Of a stretch of 49,745 nt of DNA, positions 40,236 to 49,691 are shown one piece after another. Within the stretch, counting starts at the first letter, position 1. Every line of letters starts with the position of its first letter. Origin of the DNA: Thiohalocapsa sp. (GTDB taxonomy: Bacteria > Pseudomonadota > Gammaproteobacteria > Chromatiales > Chromatiaceae). The stretch spans positions 1-49,745 of the forward strand of contig JANQFX010000010.1 in the NCBI GenBank assembly GCA_028277725.1, read 5' to 3'. A model generated the notes under the pieces. The model ran no database searches, was not told where the DNA came from, and saw nothing but the letters and a program-made list of their open reading frames with translations. The position numbers and the translations under genes are program-made.

Positions 40236-41990
40236 ATGACTCACTGGCTGCTGCTCGCAACCTGGGTCTGGCCGCTGTTGCTCGCGCTCCCCGCCTCGGG
40301 GTTGCGGCTCCGGGGCGACTGGTCCAACCGCGAGACCGCCGCGGCACCGGCCCGGCATGTCCCCTGGGTCGCCCTAGGCGCCCTGCCCGCGCTTGCCGCC
40401 GCCGCACTGCTGCCGCTGGGCACGGAATTGGCGCTACCCTGGCTCTTCCTCGGCACCTTCATGGGGCTCGACGAGACGTCCCGCATGTATCTGGCGTTCA
40501 CGTCACTGGTGTGGCTGGCCGCCGGCGCCTACGCGGCCTTCGGCGAGCGCGGCAGCAGCGCCAACCGCGGCCGCTTCGATGCCCTGTTCCTGAGCGCCAT
40601 GGCCGGCAACCTCTGGCTCATCGTCGGCCAGGACCTGTTCAGCTTCTACGTCGGCTTCGCGATGATGGGCATCGCCTCCTACGGCCTGGTGATCCACGAC
40701 GGCACCGTGCCGGCGCTGCGGGCGGGCAAGGTGTATCTGGTGATGGCGCTGCTCGGCGAGGTGGCGCTGTTCGCCGGACTGGTGCTCCTAACCTCGGACA
40801 CGGGCACGACGCGCCCGTCGCCGGTGGACCTCACCGATCTGTCGCCCTTGACCATCGGCCTGCTCCTGGCCGGGCTCGGCGTCAAGGCCGGTATGGTCCC
40901 GCTGCACCTCTGGCTGCCGCTGGCCCACCCCGCGGCTCCAGTGGCAGCCAGTGCGGTGCTCAGCGGCACCATGATAAAGGTCGCGCTGCTCGGCTGGATC
41001 AGGTTCCTGCCCGTCGGGGCCGTGGCACTCACGGACTGGGGCGAGGCGCTGACCCTGATCGGGCTCGCCACCATGGCCCTGGCCGTGCCCGTCGGTCTGG
41101 TCCAGCGCGACCCGAAGACCATCCTGGCCTACTCGAGCATCGCCAAGATGGGCCTCTTGATGCTGGTGCTCGGGCTGGCCCTGGCCCAGCCGGACCTGGC
41201 CCCGCTCGGCGTCGCCGGCGTCGTGGTCTACGCGGCCCAGCACGGGCTCGCCAAGGGCGGGCTGTTCCTCGGCGTCGGCATGCGCAAGCATGCCGCGGCC
41301 CGCGGGTCCATCACCCAGGCGCTGATCCTCGCCGCCCTGGTCTTCCTGGCGCTGGCCCTGGCAGGCGCACCGCTCACCAGCGGTGCCGCCGCCAAGTACG
41401 CCCTCAAGCCCGCCGTGGAGGGCGCGCGCTGGGCCTGGATCAGCACCGCGGTCGCCATCGCCTCCGTGGCCACGACCCTGCTCATGGCGCGCTTCATCTG
41501 GGTGATCAGCCGCACCGAACCCCACGACGAACCGGCCTGGGTCTGGCCGGTGGCCGCCTGGTCGGTGCTGATCGCCCTCGTCGCCCTGTTCCCGTTTGCG
41601 GTGGGCGAGCCGGAGAGCTGGCTCAGCAACGCCGACACCGTGGGCGTCGGCGTCGGCATCGCTGCCGTGGTGGCACTCTTCGCCGCCCAGCGCCCGCACG
41701 TGCTGGCGCCGCTGATCGGGCTGGTGCCGCCGGGCGACCTGCTTGCCCTCATCGGGCCGCTGTTGGCGGCGCTGCAGCAGATGGGCCGACACCTGCTCGA
41801 TGATCTCGGCCTCCTCTGGCGGCATCTGGACGCGACCGCGACCGCCCTATTCATGCGCCTGTTCGGCAGCGCCGGAGGAGACAGCGAGCGCGGTCTGCGC
41901 CAGTGGCCCGTCGCCGGCGCCCTGTGGGTCGGCATCGCCGCCGCCCTGCTGATCCTGCTGCTGGCGCAGCAGCCGTTGGTGGCGGGCTGA
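40236..41990 (+). CDS. Mrp/Mnh antiporter D-like subunit (third copy, divergent)
   Basis: 584-aa NuoL/N-like membrane protein, longer than the other two by about 80 residues at the C-terminus. Lys motifs are kept (GLGVKAGMVPLHLWLPLAHP, SGTMIKVALLGWIRFLP, QHGLAKGGLFLGVGM). The conserved TM5 Glu position reads SFYVGFAMMGIASYGLVIHD, where I see no Glu. So it may be a structural or modified channel subunit. The C-terminal tail has an amphipathic helix and one more TM (ALWVGIAAALLILLLAQQP). Last gene of the operon. Confidence 0.85.
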   Translation: MTHWLLLATWVWPLLLALPASGLRLRGDWSNRETAAAPARHVPWVALGALPALAAAALLPLGTELALPWLFLGTFMGLDETSRMYLAFTSLVWLAAGAYAAFGERGSSANRGRFDALFLSAMAGNLWLIVGQDLFSFYVGFAMMGIASYGLVIHDGTVPALRAGKVYLVMALLGEVALFAGLVLLTSDTGTTRPSPVDLTDLSPLTIGLLLAGLGVKAGMVPLHLWLPLAHPAAPVAASAVLSGTMIKVALLGWIRFLPVGAVALTDWGEALTLIGLATMALAVPVGLVQRDPKTILAYSSIAKMGLLMLVLGLALAQPDLAPLGVAGVVVYAAQHGLAKGGLFLGVGMRKHAAARGSITQALILAALVFLALALAGAPLTSGAAAKYALKPAVEGARWAWISTAVAIASVATTLLMARFIWVISRTEPHDEPAWVWPVAAWSVLIALVALFPFAVGEPESWLSNADTVGVGVGIAAVVALFAAQRPHVLAPLIGLVPPGDLLALIGPLLAALQQMGRHLLDDLGLLWRHLDATATALFMRLFGSAGGDSERGLRQWPVAGALWVGIAAALLILLLAQQPLVAG

Positions 41991-42078
41991 AGCCGCGCGC
42001 TCCGCGGCGAGTTGGGTCGGGATAGAATGCCGGCCATGCCGCCGCACCTCTGAGCATCGCGAGTCCCGCCATCCCACC

Positions 42079-43560
42079 GTGTCCGCCGCCGTCCCGACCG
42101 CCGCCTCCCAAGCCACCCCCGTCGCCGACCTGCTGCGGGAGATCCGCTTCGCCGAGCGCCATGTGCCTGGCGCTTTCGACCCGCGCCGCCTGACCGACAT
42201 CCAGTGGCGGGCCGACGCCTGCACACCGGGCTCCATCCTCTGCTTCCAGTGCCTGGACGACGGCCGCGACGACGCCGAGCGCTATCGGCGCTATCTTGCG
42301 GAGCGTCCCTTCGCGGCGCTGGTCATCAATCGGCGCATGGACTGCTTCGACGCGCTGACGGAGAAGGCGATCTTCGTCACGCGGCCGGGCGACTACGGGC
42401 GCGCGGTCGCGCGCCTCTGCGATGCCTTCCATCCGCTGCCGATGGGGCACTGGCGCATCGCCGCGGTCACCGGCACCAACGGCAAAACAACCACGATCAA
42501 ATACCTGGAGTCCATGCTCGTCGCCGCCGGCGAGCGGGTGCTGAGCGTCGGCACCCTGGGCCTGTCGCTCGACGGCGTCGATCAGGGCGTGACCGGTTTC
42601 ACCTCGCCGCCGCTGGTCGAACTGCGCCGGCTACTCGCGGAGTACCAGGACCGTGCCGACGTGCTGCTCACGGAGGCGTCCAGCCACGCGCTGGACCAGG
42701 GGCGCCTGGCGGGGCTGCGATTCGACGCCGCCGGTTGGACCAACTTCTCGGTGGATCACCTGGACTACCACGCCACCGAAGAGGCCTATTTCGCCGCTAA
42801 GGCCCGCATCCTGGAACAGCTGGCCGAGGCCACGCCGCTGCTGGTTAGCTCCGCGGACGTCGAGGCGCGGCTGCGACGGCTGCATCCAGATGCCCCGCTG
42901 GTCCCACCGCCCGCCGCCGAGCTGAGGCCCGACGCCCTCGCCGAGCGCCCCTTCCTGAGCCTCGCCTACAATCGGGCCAACTACGCGCTGGCGCTGGCCC
43001 TGGCGCTGGCCATCCGCCCCGATCTGCCGACGCGGCCCTGGCGCGCGCTGACGGCCGTGGACGGCCGCTTCGAGACCTTTGTGTACGGCAACCGGACGGT
43101 CGTCGTGGACTTCGCGCACACCCCGGATGCGCTGGAGAACGTGCTCCATGCCATCCGTGACGCCTTTCCAGGGGCGCACCTGACCGCGCTGTTCGGCTGC
43201 GGCGGCAACCGCGACCGCTGCAAACGCCCGCTCATGGGCGCCGCCGTCTGCGCCCACGCCGACCACGTCATCCTCACCTCCGACAACCCCCGGTTCGAGG
43301 ATCCGGACGCCATCATCGCGGACACCCGCGCCGGCATGGCCGGCTGCGCCGACGAACCCAGCATCATCGTCGACCGCGCGGACGCCATCGCCGCCCTCTT
43401 CGACCGGCTCGCGGCGGCGCCCGCGGACCAGGTGCAGGTCGCGCTGATCGCCGGCAAGGGCCACGAGCGCAGCATCGACCGAAACGGGGAGAAGACCTAT
43501 TTCAGCGATCAGGACGAGGTGGCGCGCAACGCCGCGCGGCTTGGCTGGAGCGCTTCGTGA
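42079..43560 (+). CDS. MurE-like Mur ligase (divergent paralogue)
   Basis: 493-aa Mur-ligase fold protein. P-loop TGTNGKTTT at about residues 130-138; carbamylated-Lys region LDYHATEEAYFAAKARILEQ; C-terminal domain VVDFAHTPDALENVLHAIRD; and the DAP-type specificity segment TSDNPRFEDPDAIIADT (DNPR). This pattern is MurE (UDP-MurNAc-Ala-Glu:meso-DAP ligase). The N-terminal UDP-binding domain lacks the usual DSRxxxPG motif (RADACTPGSILCFQCLDDG), so it is probably a paralogue rather than the housekeeping enzyme; no other dcw genes are present. GTG start at 42079. It overlaps the next gene by four bases. Confidence 0.8.
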   Translation: MSAAVPTAASQATPVADLLREIRFAERHVPGAFDPRRLTDIQWRADACTPGSILCFQCLDDGRDDAERYRRYLAERPFAALVINRRMDCFDALTEKAIFVTRPGDYGRAVARLCDAFHPLPMGHWRIAAVTGTNGKTTTIKYLESMLVAAGERVLSVGTLGLSLDGVDQGVTGFTSPPLVELRRLLAEYQDRADVLLTEASSHALDQGRLAGLRFDAAGWTNFSVDHLDYHATEEAYFAAKARILEQLAEATPLLVSSADVEARLRRLHPDAPLVPPPAAELRPDALAERPFLSLAYNRANYALALALALAIRPDLPTRPWRALTAVDGRFETFVYGNRTVVVDFAHTPDALENVLHAIRDAFPGAHLTALFGCGGNRDRCKRPLMGAAVCAHADHVILTSDNPRFEDPDAIIADTRAGMAGCADEPSIIVDRADAIAALFDRLAAAPADQVQVALIAGKGHERSIDRNGEKTYFSDQDEVARNAARLGWSAS

Positions 43561-44519
43561 CTGGTGGCCCGTGCCGAGTCGGTCCGCTTGATCAGGCCAG
43601 TCTGCTCGGCTCGATCGCGCTCGCGGCCATGATCGCCCTCGTCGGCTGCTCCAGCGGCCGGCAGGACGCGGGGCAAACGGGCATCAGCGCCTGCATGGAC
43701 CCCGTCGAGGCCCGTTCCGCGGACATTCGCCGCAACCTGGGCGCGCTGCGCGGCGCACCCATCTGTTATCGGCGACAGACCGTCAGCGAGGGGCCCTTCC
43801 AATGGGTGTTCCATGTGTTGGAGCACACGAAGGCGCCGAAGGGACCCTTCTGGGTGGTGCCGCACGACAATGAGAACGCTGCCTTCGATGCCGGCGTGCA
43901 CGCCGTGCTGACCTACGGCGGCGGGCTGCTCGCCGTGGACAGCAGCGGCAACCGCACCCGTTACGGTCAGGACCCGAACCGCAATTTCAGCCGGAGCCGC
44001 TCGGAATCACGCCTGTGCAGCGGCCAGCGCCGGGCGGCGCCGCGCTATACGGCGGCCATTCTCGGCCACTACCGCGGCCGATCGGGCCCCTATCTGGCGC
44101 TGCACAACAACCGCAACGGCCACGCCGGCAACGGCGGCAGCGGCAACCTGTCCATGGCCCTCGCCGGCCGATCGATCACGAGCTGGCCCGGCGCCGCCGT
44201 CGGCAGCCCCGCCCTGCGCGACGAGGACAACCTGGTGTTCATGGCCGACCGCCACCCGCCAGGCACGGACGCGAACACGCGCCGGCGCATTGCGGCGCTC
44301 AACCGCGCCGGACTCAACGTGATGCACAAGGAGGTCACGGACCGCAGCTTCGACTGTTCGATGTCCGACTTCGTGGCGCGCCACCGGCTCGGCGACTACT
44401 ACAACATCGAGGCCGAGCTGGGCGCACGCCGCACCCAGATCGAGATGGTGGACCGGCTCATGGCCAGCATCGGCATCCGCCCCCTGCGGCGCGCGGCGGC
44501 GAATCCCTTCCTGGACTGA
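43557..44519 (+). CDS. Predicted lipoprotein with M14-like (carboxypeptidase/amidase) motifs
   Basis: 320 aa. N-terminal hydrophobic stretch ending in a lipobox (IALVG-Cys31-SS). Candidate zinc ligands of an M14-type metallopeptidase: His103-x-x-Glu106 in VVPHDNENAAFD, then DPNRNF (139-144) and His183 in YLALHNNRNGHAGN. A late NIEAELGARRTQIEMVD may hold the catalytic Glu. M14 amidases such as MpaA cut the D-Glu-DAP bond. The family is recognised by motif order only, so the call is tentative; no overall homologue is identified. GTG start overlaps the MurE-like stop; the stop TGA overlaps the symporter start (TGATG). Confidence 0.6.
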   Translation: MTGGPCRVGPLDQASLLGSIALAAMIALVGCSSGRQDAGQTGISACMDPVEARSADIRRNLGALRGAPICYRRQTVSEGPFQWVFHVLEHTKAPKGPFWVVPHDNENAAFDAGVHAVLTYGGGLLAVDSSGNRTRYGQDPNRNFSRSRSESRLCSGQRRAAPRYTAAILGHYRGRSGPYLALHNNRNGHAGNGGSGNLSMALAGRSITSWPGAAVGSPALRDEDNLVFMADRHPPGTDANTRRRIAALNRAGLNVMHKEVTDRSFDCSMSDFVARHRLGDYYNIEAELGARRTQIEMVDRLMASIGIRPLRRAAANPFLD

Positions 44520-45724
44520 TGTCGAACCAGCTCAGCCGCATGCTCTACTCCACCCCGGTCGGACTGCTCGCCGGCGTGGTGCTCGCGCTGCTGCTGCCGG
44601 GCGGTGCGCCCTATGTCGCCTGGGCGGGGGATATCTTCCTGTCGCTGCTCAAGGTGCTGATTCTGCCGCTGGTGCTGTTCTCGGTGTTCGCGGCGCTCGC
44701 GACGGGCGCGGACCTGAAGCGGTTGGGCACTCGCACCCTCGCCTTCTACCTGGCCACGTCCGCCTTCGCGGCGGTGGTCGGCACCGCCATGGGCTGGCTG
44801 TTCTCACGCGGCATCGCGCCCGGGGTGATGGCGCTGGAGCAGGTCAACGCGGAGGCCGCGGGCTTCAGCGTCGATCGATTGATCGGCAACTTCGTGCCGA
44901 GCAATCTGTTCGCGTCCCTCGCCGACGGCAATATCCTGCACATCGTCGTGCTGGCGATCTTTGCGGCCTTGGCGTCGCGGGGGCTGCCGAGCGCGCAGCG
45001 CGGCCTGCTCCGCGACGGCGCGGACGCCGTCAACGCGCTGCTGATGCGCATGCTCTCGCTGATCCTGCTGGCGGCGCCCATCGGCATCGCCGCGCTGGTC
45101 TACGGTAGCCTCGCCGGCATGGACTGGCAGGCGGTGTTCGCGCTGCGGCCCTTCGTCTGGGCCGTGCTGGCCGCCGCCGGCCTCCACGCGATGCTGTTCC
45201 TGCCACTGCTGTTGCGTCTGGGCACCGGCCGCTCGCCGCTGCGCTTTCTGTACCAGGTGCGCGCGGCGCCTACGACGGCGCTGGCCACCGCCTCCAGCTC
45301 CGCCACCTATCCCGTATCCAAGCGGGTGCTGGAGGCGAACGCCGGCGTCGACCCGGCCACCACCAGCTTCACGCTGCCCCTCGGCGCGACCCTGAACATG
45401 GACGGTTCGGCGCTGTATCAGTCCATTCTGCTGATCTTCATGGCGCAACTCGCCGGCATTGAGGTCACGGCCGCGCAGGCGCTGTTCATCGTGCTGTTGA
45501 CCATGGCCTCCAGCGCCGGCACGGCCGGCATCCCCGGCGGCGGTATCGCCATGATGGCCTTCATGTTGGACCTGCTCGGACTGCCGGAGACCTATCTAGC
45601 GCTGTACCTCGTCGTCGACCGCTTCTTCGACTACCCCATCACCGCGCTCAACGTCTGGGGTGACCTCATCGTCGCCGCGCTGGTGGACCGACACACCGAC
45701 GCACACAAACCAGCACCCGGGTGA
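44519..45724 (+). CDS. DAACS-family dicarboxylate/amino acid:cation symporter
   Basis: 401-aa glutamate/aspartate or C4-dicarboxylate symporter. Family marks: [20 protein letters not shown] (first re-entrant region), the serine-rich hairpin [40 protein letters not shown] (sodium/substrate site), [20 protein letters not shown], and the C-terminal [14 protein letters not shown] with the Asp and Asn that contact ligand. It imports an acidic substrate with sodium or protons. It begins at the stop of the M14-like gene, so ligase, lipoprotein and symporter are one co-translated unit. Confidence 0.88.
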   Translation: MSNQLSRMLYSTPVGLLAGVVLALLLPGGAPYVAWAGDIFLSLLKVLILPLVLFSVFAALATGADLKRLGTRTLAFYLATSAFAAVVGTAMGWLFSRGIAPGVMALEQVNAEAAGFSVDRLIGNFVPSNLFASLADGNILHIVVLAIFAALASRGLPSAQRGLLRDGADAVNALLMRMLSLILLAAPIGIAALVYGSLAGMDWQAVFALRPFVWAVLAAAGLHAMLFLPLLLRLGTGRSPLRFLYQVRAAPTTALATASSSATYPVSKRVLEANAGVDPATTSFTLPLGATLNMDGSALYQSILLIFMAQLAGIEVTAAQALFIVLLTMASSAGTAGIPGGGIAMMAFMLDLLGLPETYLALYLVVDRFFDYPITALNVWGDLIVAALVDRHTDAHKPAPG

Positions 45725-45779
45725 GCCACGACGGCTGCCGACGGACGTCGCGACCGAGCGAGGACCGCCGTCCGGCTCG

Positions 45780-45930
45780 GACACGCCGACCTCGACGGCC
45801 TTGTCCCTGTTTGCGTTCAGGGCCGCGCTTGAGATCCATCGGGTTCATGCCCGCGGCAACCGCCTTCAGACCCTCGCGGACCATGGCCTGGGCCAGCACG
45901 GTGGCGGCGCTGGTGCCGTCACCGGCGCAC
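45780..45930 (-). pseudogene. Fragment of groEL (second, decayed copy)
   Basis: On the minus strand this reads [20 protein letters not shown] then [11 protein letters not shown], matching residues around 90-120 of the intact GroEL 3 kb downstream (at about 48735-48870). Over about 97 bases I see roughly five differences. The downstream side (toward 45780) has a short insertion that breaks the frame after DLKRG. There is no start or stop, so it is a relic, from either a duplicated groEL or a past recombination with the resident gene. Confidence 0.85.
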
Positions 45931-45939
45931 CGTACACAT

Positions 45940-45963
45940 TGCAAGCATACTCTGATGCTTGCA
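45940..45963. terminator. Hairpin next to the groEL fragment (weak terminator candidate)
   Basis: TGCAAGCAT (45940-45948) pairs perfectly with ATGCTTGCA (45955-45963) across a 6-base loop. No U-run follows on either strand, so termination is only a guess. It may be a junction scar next to the groEL relic. Confidence 0.35.
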
Positions 45964-46115
45964 GAGGACGACACCCTGACGTCAGACTAACGCTCAACCA
46001 CCCGTCGCTCGCCCCCAACCTCGGCAACTGGCGCGCCGCACAGGCCATCCCAAACGCACAGAAGCGGCTCGTGTGCTGGAAGATTCTGAGTCAGCGAACT
46101 TCGGAGAACAGACCC

Positions 46116-46367
46116 ATGCAGGCGATCACAGTCCAGGATGCAGAGACCCGTCTCAAGGCCCTCATGGACGCCGCTCAAGCCGGTGAAGACGTGTTCATCT
46201 CGAACGGAGAAGCCGGCATCGTGCAACTCGTGCCTTGCCAGGCTCCAACATTAGCCCAGACCGGTGCACCACGCCGACCTGGCCGCCTGCGCGGCAGGAT
46301 CAGGATCGGCGACCAGTTCGACGCCGCGGACGACGCAATCGCTGACCTGTTCGAGGACGGGGCGTGA
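46116..46367 (+). CDS. Type II antitoxin, Phd/YefM-like (VapB-type partner)
   Basis: 83-aa protein. MQAITVQDAETRLKALMDAA then QAGEDVFISNGEAGIVQLVP is the N-terminal DNA-binding fold of Phd/YefM antitoxins. The C-terminal part (GRIRIGDQFDAADDAIADLF then EDGA) is the toxin-neutralising tail. The ATG at 46116 has CGGAGA at 8 bases upstream. It overlaps the toxin remnant by four bases (GTGA), the usual arrangement. Antitoxins of this type also repress their own promoter; no operator was identified. Confidence 0.85.
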   Translation: MQAITVQDAETRLKALMDAAQAGEDVFISNGEAGIVQLVPCQAPTLAQTGAPRRPGRLRGRIRIGDQFDAADDAIADLFEDGA

Positions 46368-46600
46368 GCGGTAGTCTGCAACTTGTGGGCGTGATCGAGG
46401 AAGAAGGATTCACCTTGTTGAGTATCACCCCGATGCACGCCGAGAACGCCGCCGTCCTCCCCCCGCATCATCGCGACCCTTTCGATCGGATGCTCATCGC
46501 GCAAGCCGCCTGCGAGCGCCTACGCATCGCGACGGTGGATGCGCGCTTTGAGGACTACGGCGTTGAGCTCGTGTCAGCGAACCTGGGCCGCGCCCCGTAG
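46364..46600 (+). pseudogene. N-terminally deleted PIN-domain (VapC-like) toxin
   Basis: 78 aa, about the C-terminal 60% of a PIN toxin: IEEEGFTLLSITPMHAENAA, LPPHHRDPFDRMLIAQAACE, LRIATVDARFEDYGVELV. These contain two of the acidic metal-site positions (DPFDR, DARF). The N-terminal LLLDTHxxLW part, with the first catalytic Asp, is absent; a GTG directly overlaps the antitoxin stop and joins the middle of the domain after a few codons. The deletion keeps the reading frame coupling but should destroy ribonuclease activity. Confidence 0.75.
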
Positions 46601-46620
46601 CGCGCCGAAGAGTTTCGCTT

Positions 46621-47214
46621 TCAAGAGCTTACGGCACGCTCAAGCATCTTTTCGGCGCTCCTCAAGCCCAGCGCCAGGAAACGATCTTGCAGTGCGATAG
46701 CCCGATGAATCAGATCCGCGTCGTTGCTTTCGTCTGCTTCGCGGAGGATTTCCAACATGGCTGCGGCTATCGCTTCGTCGTCCATCCAAATTCGATGACG
46801 GTCGAACTCTTCCAGCTTGGCGGCCAGCTTCTCCAGCAACTGCAGCGTCGATCTCGGATCACGGCGTGCGGACGACGTTATCCACTTCGACAGCCGATGC
46901 GAGTGCTGGCTTCGCTGAGGATTGATGCAATCGATAAACCGTTCCACCAGGCGCAGATCGGCAGGCTGATACCCCAGCTTACAAGTTACATCGGACTCAG
47001 AGATCAGCACTGCTTCGGACTCCTCGGCGCGATCCGAGACGCGCATGAGTCCGGAGCGGCATGCCGAAGCAAAGCTCAGATTGCCGATGTTGGCTGACAA
47101 CACGGCGGCGGCCCCTTTCCAAAGCGCGACTCGATCCAGCCCTGTCAAGGCTTCGAACAGGCTGCCTTCGTCGATATGGCCGTACAGCAAGGCAAGGCGC
47201 TTAGACGTGACCAT
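46621..47214 (-). CDS. Hypothetical protein, possibly a C-terminal fragment
   Basis: 197 aa, soluble and mostly helical (VERFIDCINPQRSQHSHRLS, LQLLEKLAAKLEEFDRHRIW, AAAMLEILREADESNDADLI). I recognise no domain. The even helical pattern and the absence of a recognisable start domain suggest the tail of a larger protein whose 5' part has been lost. Upstream on the minus strand there is only the groEL terminator. Base composition is lower in GC than the flanks. The ATG at 47214 has no good ribosome site. Confidence 0.5.
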   Translation of the reverse strand: MVTSKRLALLYGHIDEGSLFEALTGLDRVALWKGAAAVLSANIGNLSFASACRSGLMRVSDRAEESEAVLISESDVTCKLGYQPADLRLVERFIDCINPQRSQHSHRLSKWITSSARRDPRSTLQLLEKLAAKLEEFDRHRIWMDDEAIAAAMLEILREADESNDADLIHRAIALQDRFLALGLRSAEKMLERAVSS

Positions 47215-47381
47215 GTCCCGTCCGCAGGGCCAGGTGCCTCGACGAGCATTCGCTCAAGGCTATGCTCATGTTCTGGTTTGTTCTGCGGCCAGGACGATTG
47301 CCATCTTGGCTGGAGGAAGGTTGTGCCAGCGACAATGACACAACAGCCCGACGCTCCAGTGAAGCAGCTTGGCTTCTCCAC

Positions 47382-47409
47382 AAAAAAGCCCCGCCGAGGC
47401 GGGGCTTTT
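47382..47409 (-). terminator. Rho-independent terminator of groESL
   Basis: On the minus strand the sequence is AAAAGCCCCGCCTCGGCGGG then GCTTTTTT: an 8-bp GC stem, a 4-base loop and a T run. It lies 60 bases after the groEL stop. Confidence 0.92.
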
Positions 47410-47471
47410 GGGGGTCGGCATCCTTGCCGGGCTGACCCGGCGCCGAGGCGGCGCCGGTCGGATTCCAGGGC

Positions 47472-49139
<1,668 letters not shown>

Positions 49140-49163
49140 TCAGGAAATGCGGTGTCGCTCTGC

Positions 49164-49233
49164 GGCTCGCTCAGGGCGGTTCACTCAGGGCGGTTCACTC
49201 AGGGCGGCTAGCTCAGCGCGGCGGGCTCAGGCC
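49164..49233. repeat. Five 14-base tandem units in the groES-groEL gap
   Basis: Units at 49164, 49178, 49192, 49206 and 49220, consensus GGTTCACTCAGGGC. The second and third are identical; the first, fourth and fifth differ by 2-5 bases. They fill most of the 146-base gap between the genes. Confidence 0.85.
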
Positions 49234-49261
49234 CGGAGGACCCAGTTGATCCGACGCAGCT

Positions 49262-49552
49262 TCAGGATTCGACGACGCCCATGATGTCGTCCTCGCGCAT
49301 GACGAGGAGTTCTTCGCCGTCCAGCTTCACCTCGGTGCCCGAGTACTTGCCGAACAGCACACGATCGCCGACCTTCACGTCCAGCGAACGGTGGTCGCCG
49401 TTGTCCGTGATCTTGCCGTTGCCCACGGCGATGACCTCGCCCTGGATGGGCTTCTCGGTGGCGGAGTCCGGAATGACGATGCCGCCTGCGGAGGTGCGCT
49501 CCTCCTCCATGCGGCGGACGACGACGCGGTCATGCAAAGGACGGATGTTCAT
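49262..49552 (-). CDS. groES: 10 kDa co-chaperonin GroES
   Basis: 96-aa GroES cap. [20 protein letters not shown], the mobile loop [30 protein letters not shown] and the C-terminal [20 protein letters not shown]. Normal length. It is the first gene of the groESL operon, transcribed from the promoter at 49664-49691 under CIRCE control. Confidence 0.98.
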   Translation of the reverse strand: MNIRPLHDRVVVRRMEEERTSAGGIVIPDSATEKPIQGEVIAVGNGKITDNGDHRSLDVKVGDRVLFGKYSGTEVKLDGEELLVMREDDIMGVVES

Positions 49553-49637
49553 CTGTGGTTTTCCCTCAGCTCAATGTGGTGTCGGGTACGGGACGATTGA
49601 GCGCTCTGCGCCGCTTGGCAGGTTGCCGGTCGGCGTG

Positions 49638-49664
49638 TTAGCACTCAGGCTTAGCGGCTGCTAA
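49638..49664 (-). promoter_or_regulatory. CIRCE operator (HrcA binding site)
   Basis: TTAGCACTC (49638-49646), a 9-base spacer, then GGCTGCTAA (49656-49664). The consensus is TTAGCACTC-N9-GAGTGCTAA; the second half differs at two positions. It overlaps the end of the -10 box, as expected for repression of groESL by HrcA. Confidence 0.85.
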
Positions 49665-49691
49665 TAATAGAACCGAGAGCCAGGCTGTCAA
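49664..49691 (-). promoter_or_regulatory. Sigma-70 type promoter of groESL
   Basis: On the minus strand: TTGACA (49691-49686), 16 bases, then TATTAT (49669-49664). A perfect -35 box and a good -10 box directly adjacent to the CIRCE operator. Confidence 0.85.

Larger units (their letters stand above)
45725..46115. other. Gap between the symporter and the antitoxin gene
   Basis: About 390 bases with no intact gene. It contains the groEL-derived fragment (45780-45930), a short perfect hairpin (45940-45963) and the region just before the antitoxin. The last 150 bases hold nothing I can name. Confidence 0.65.
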
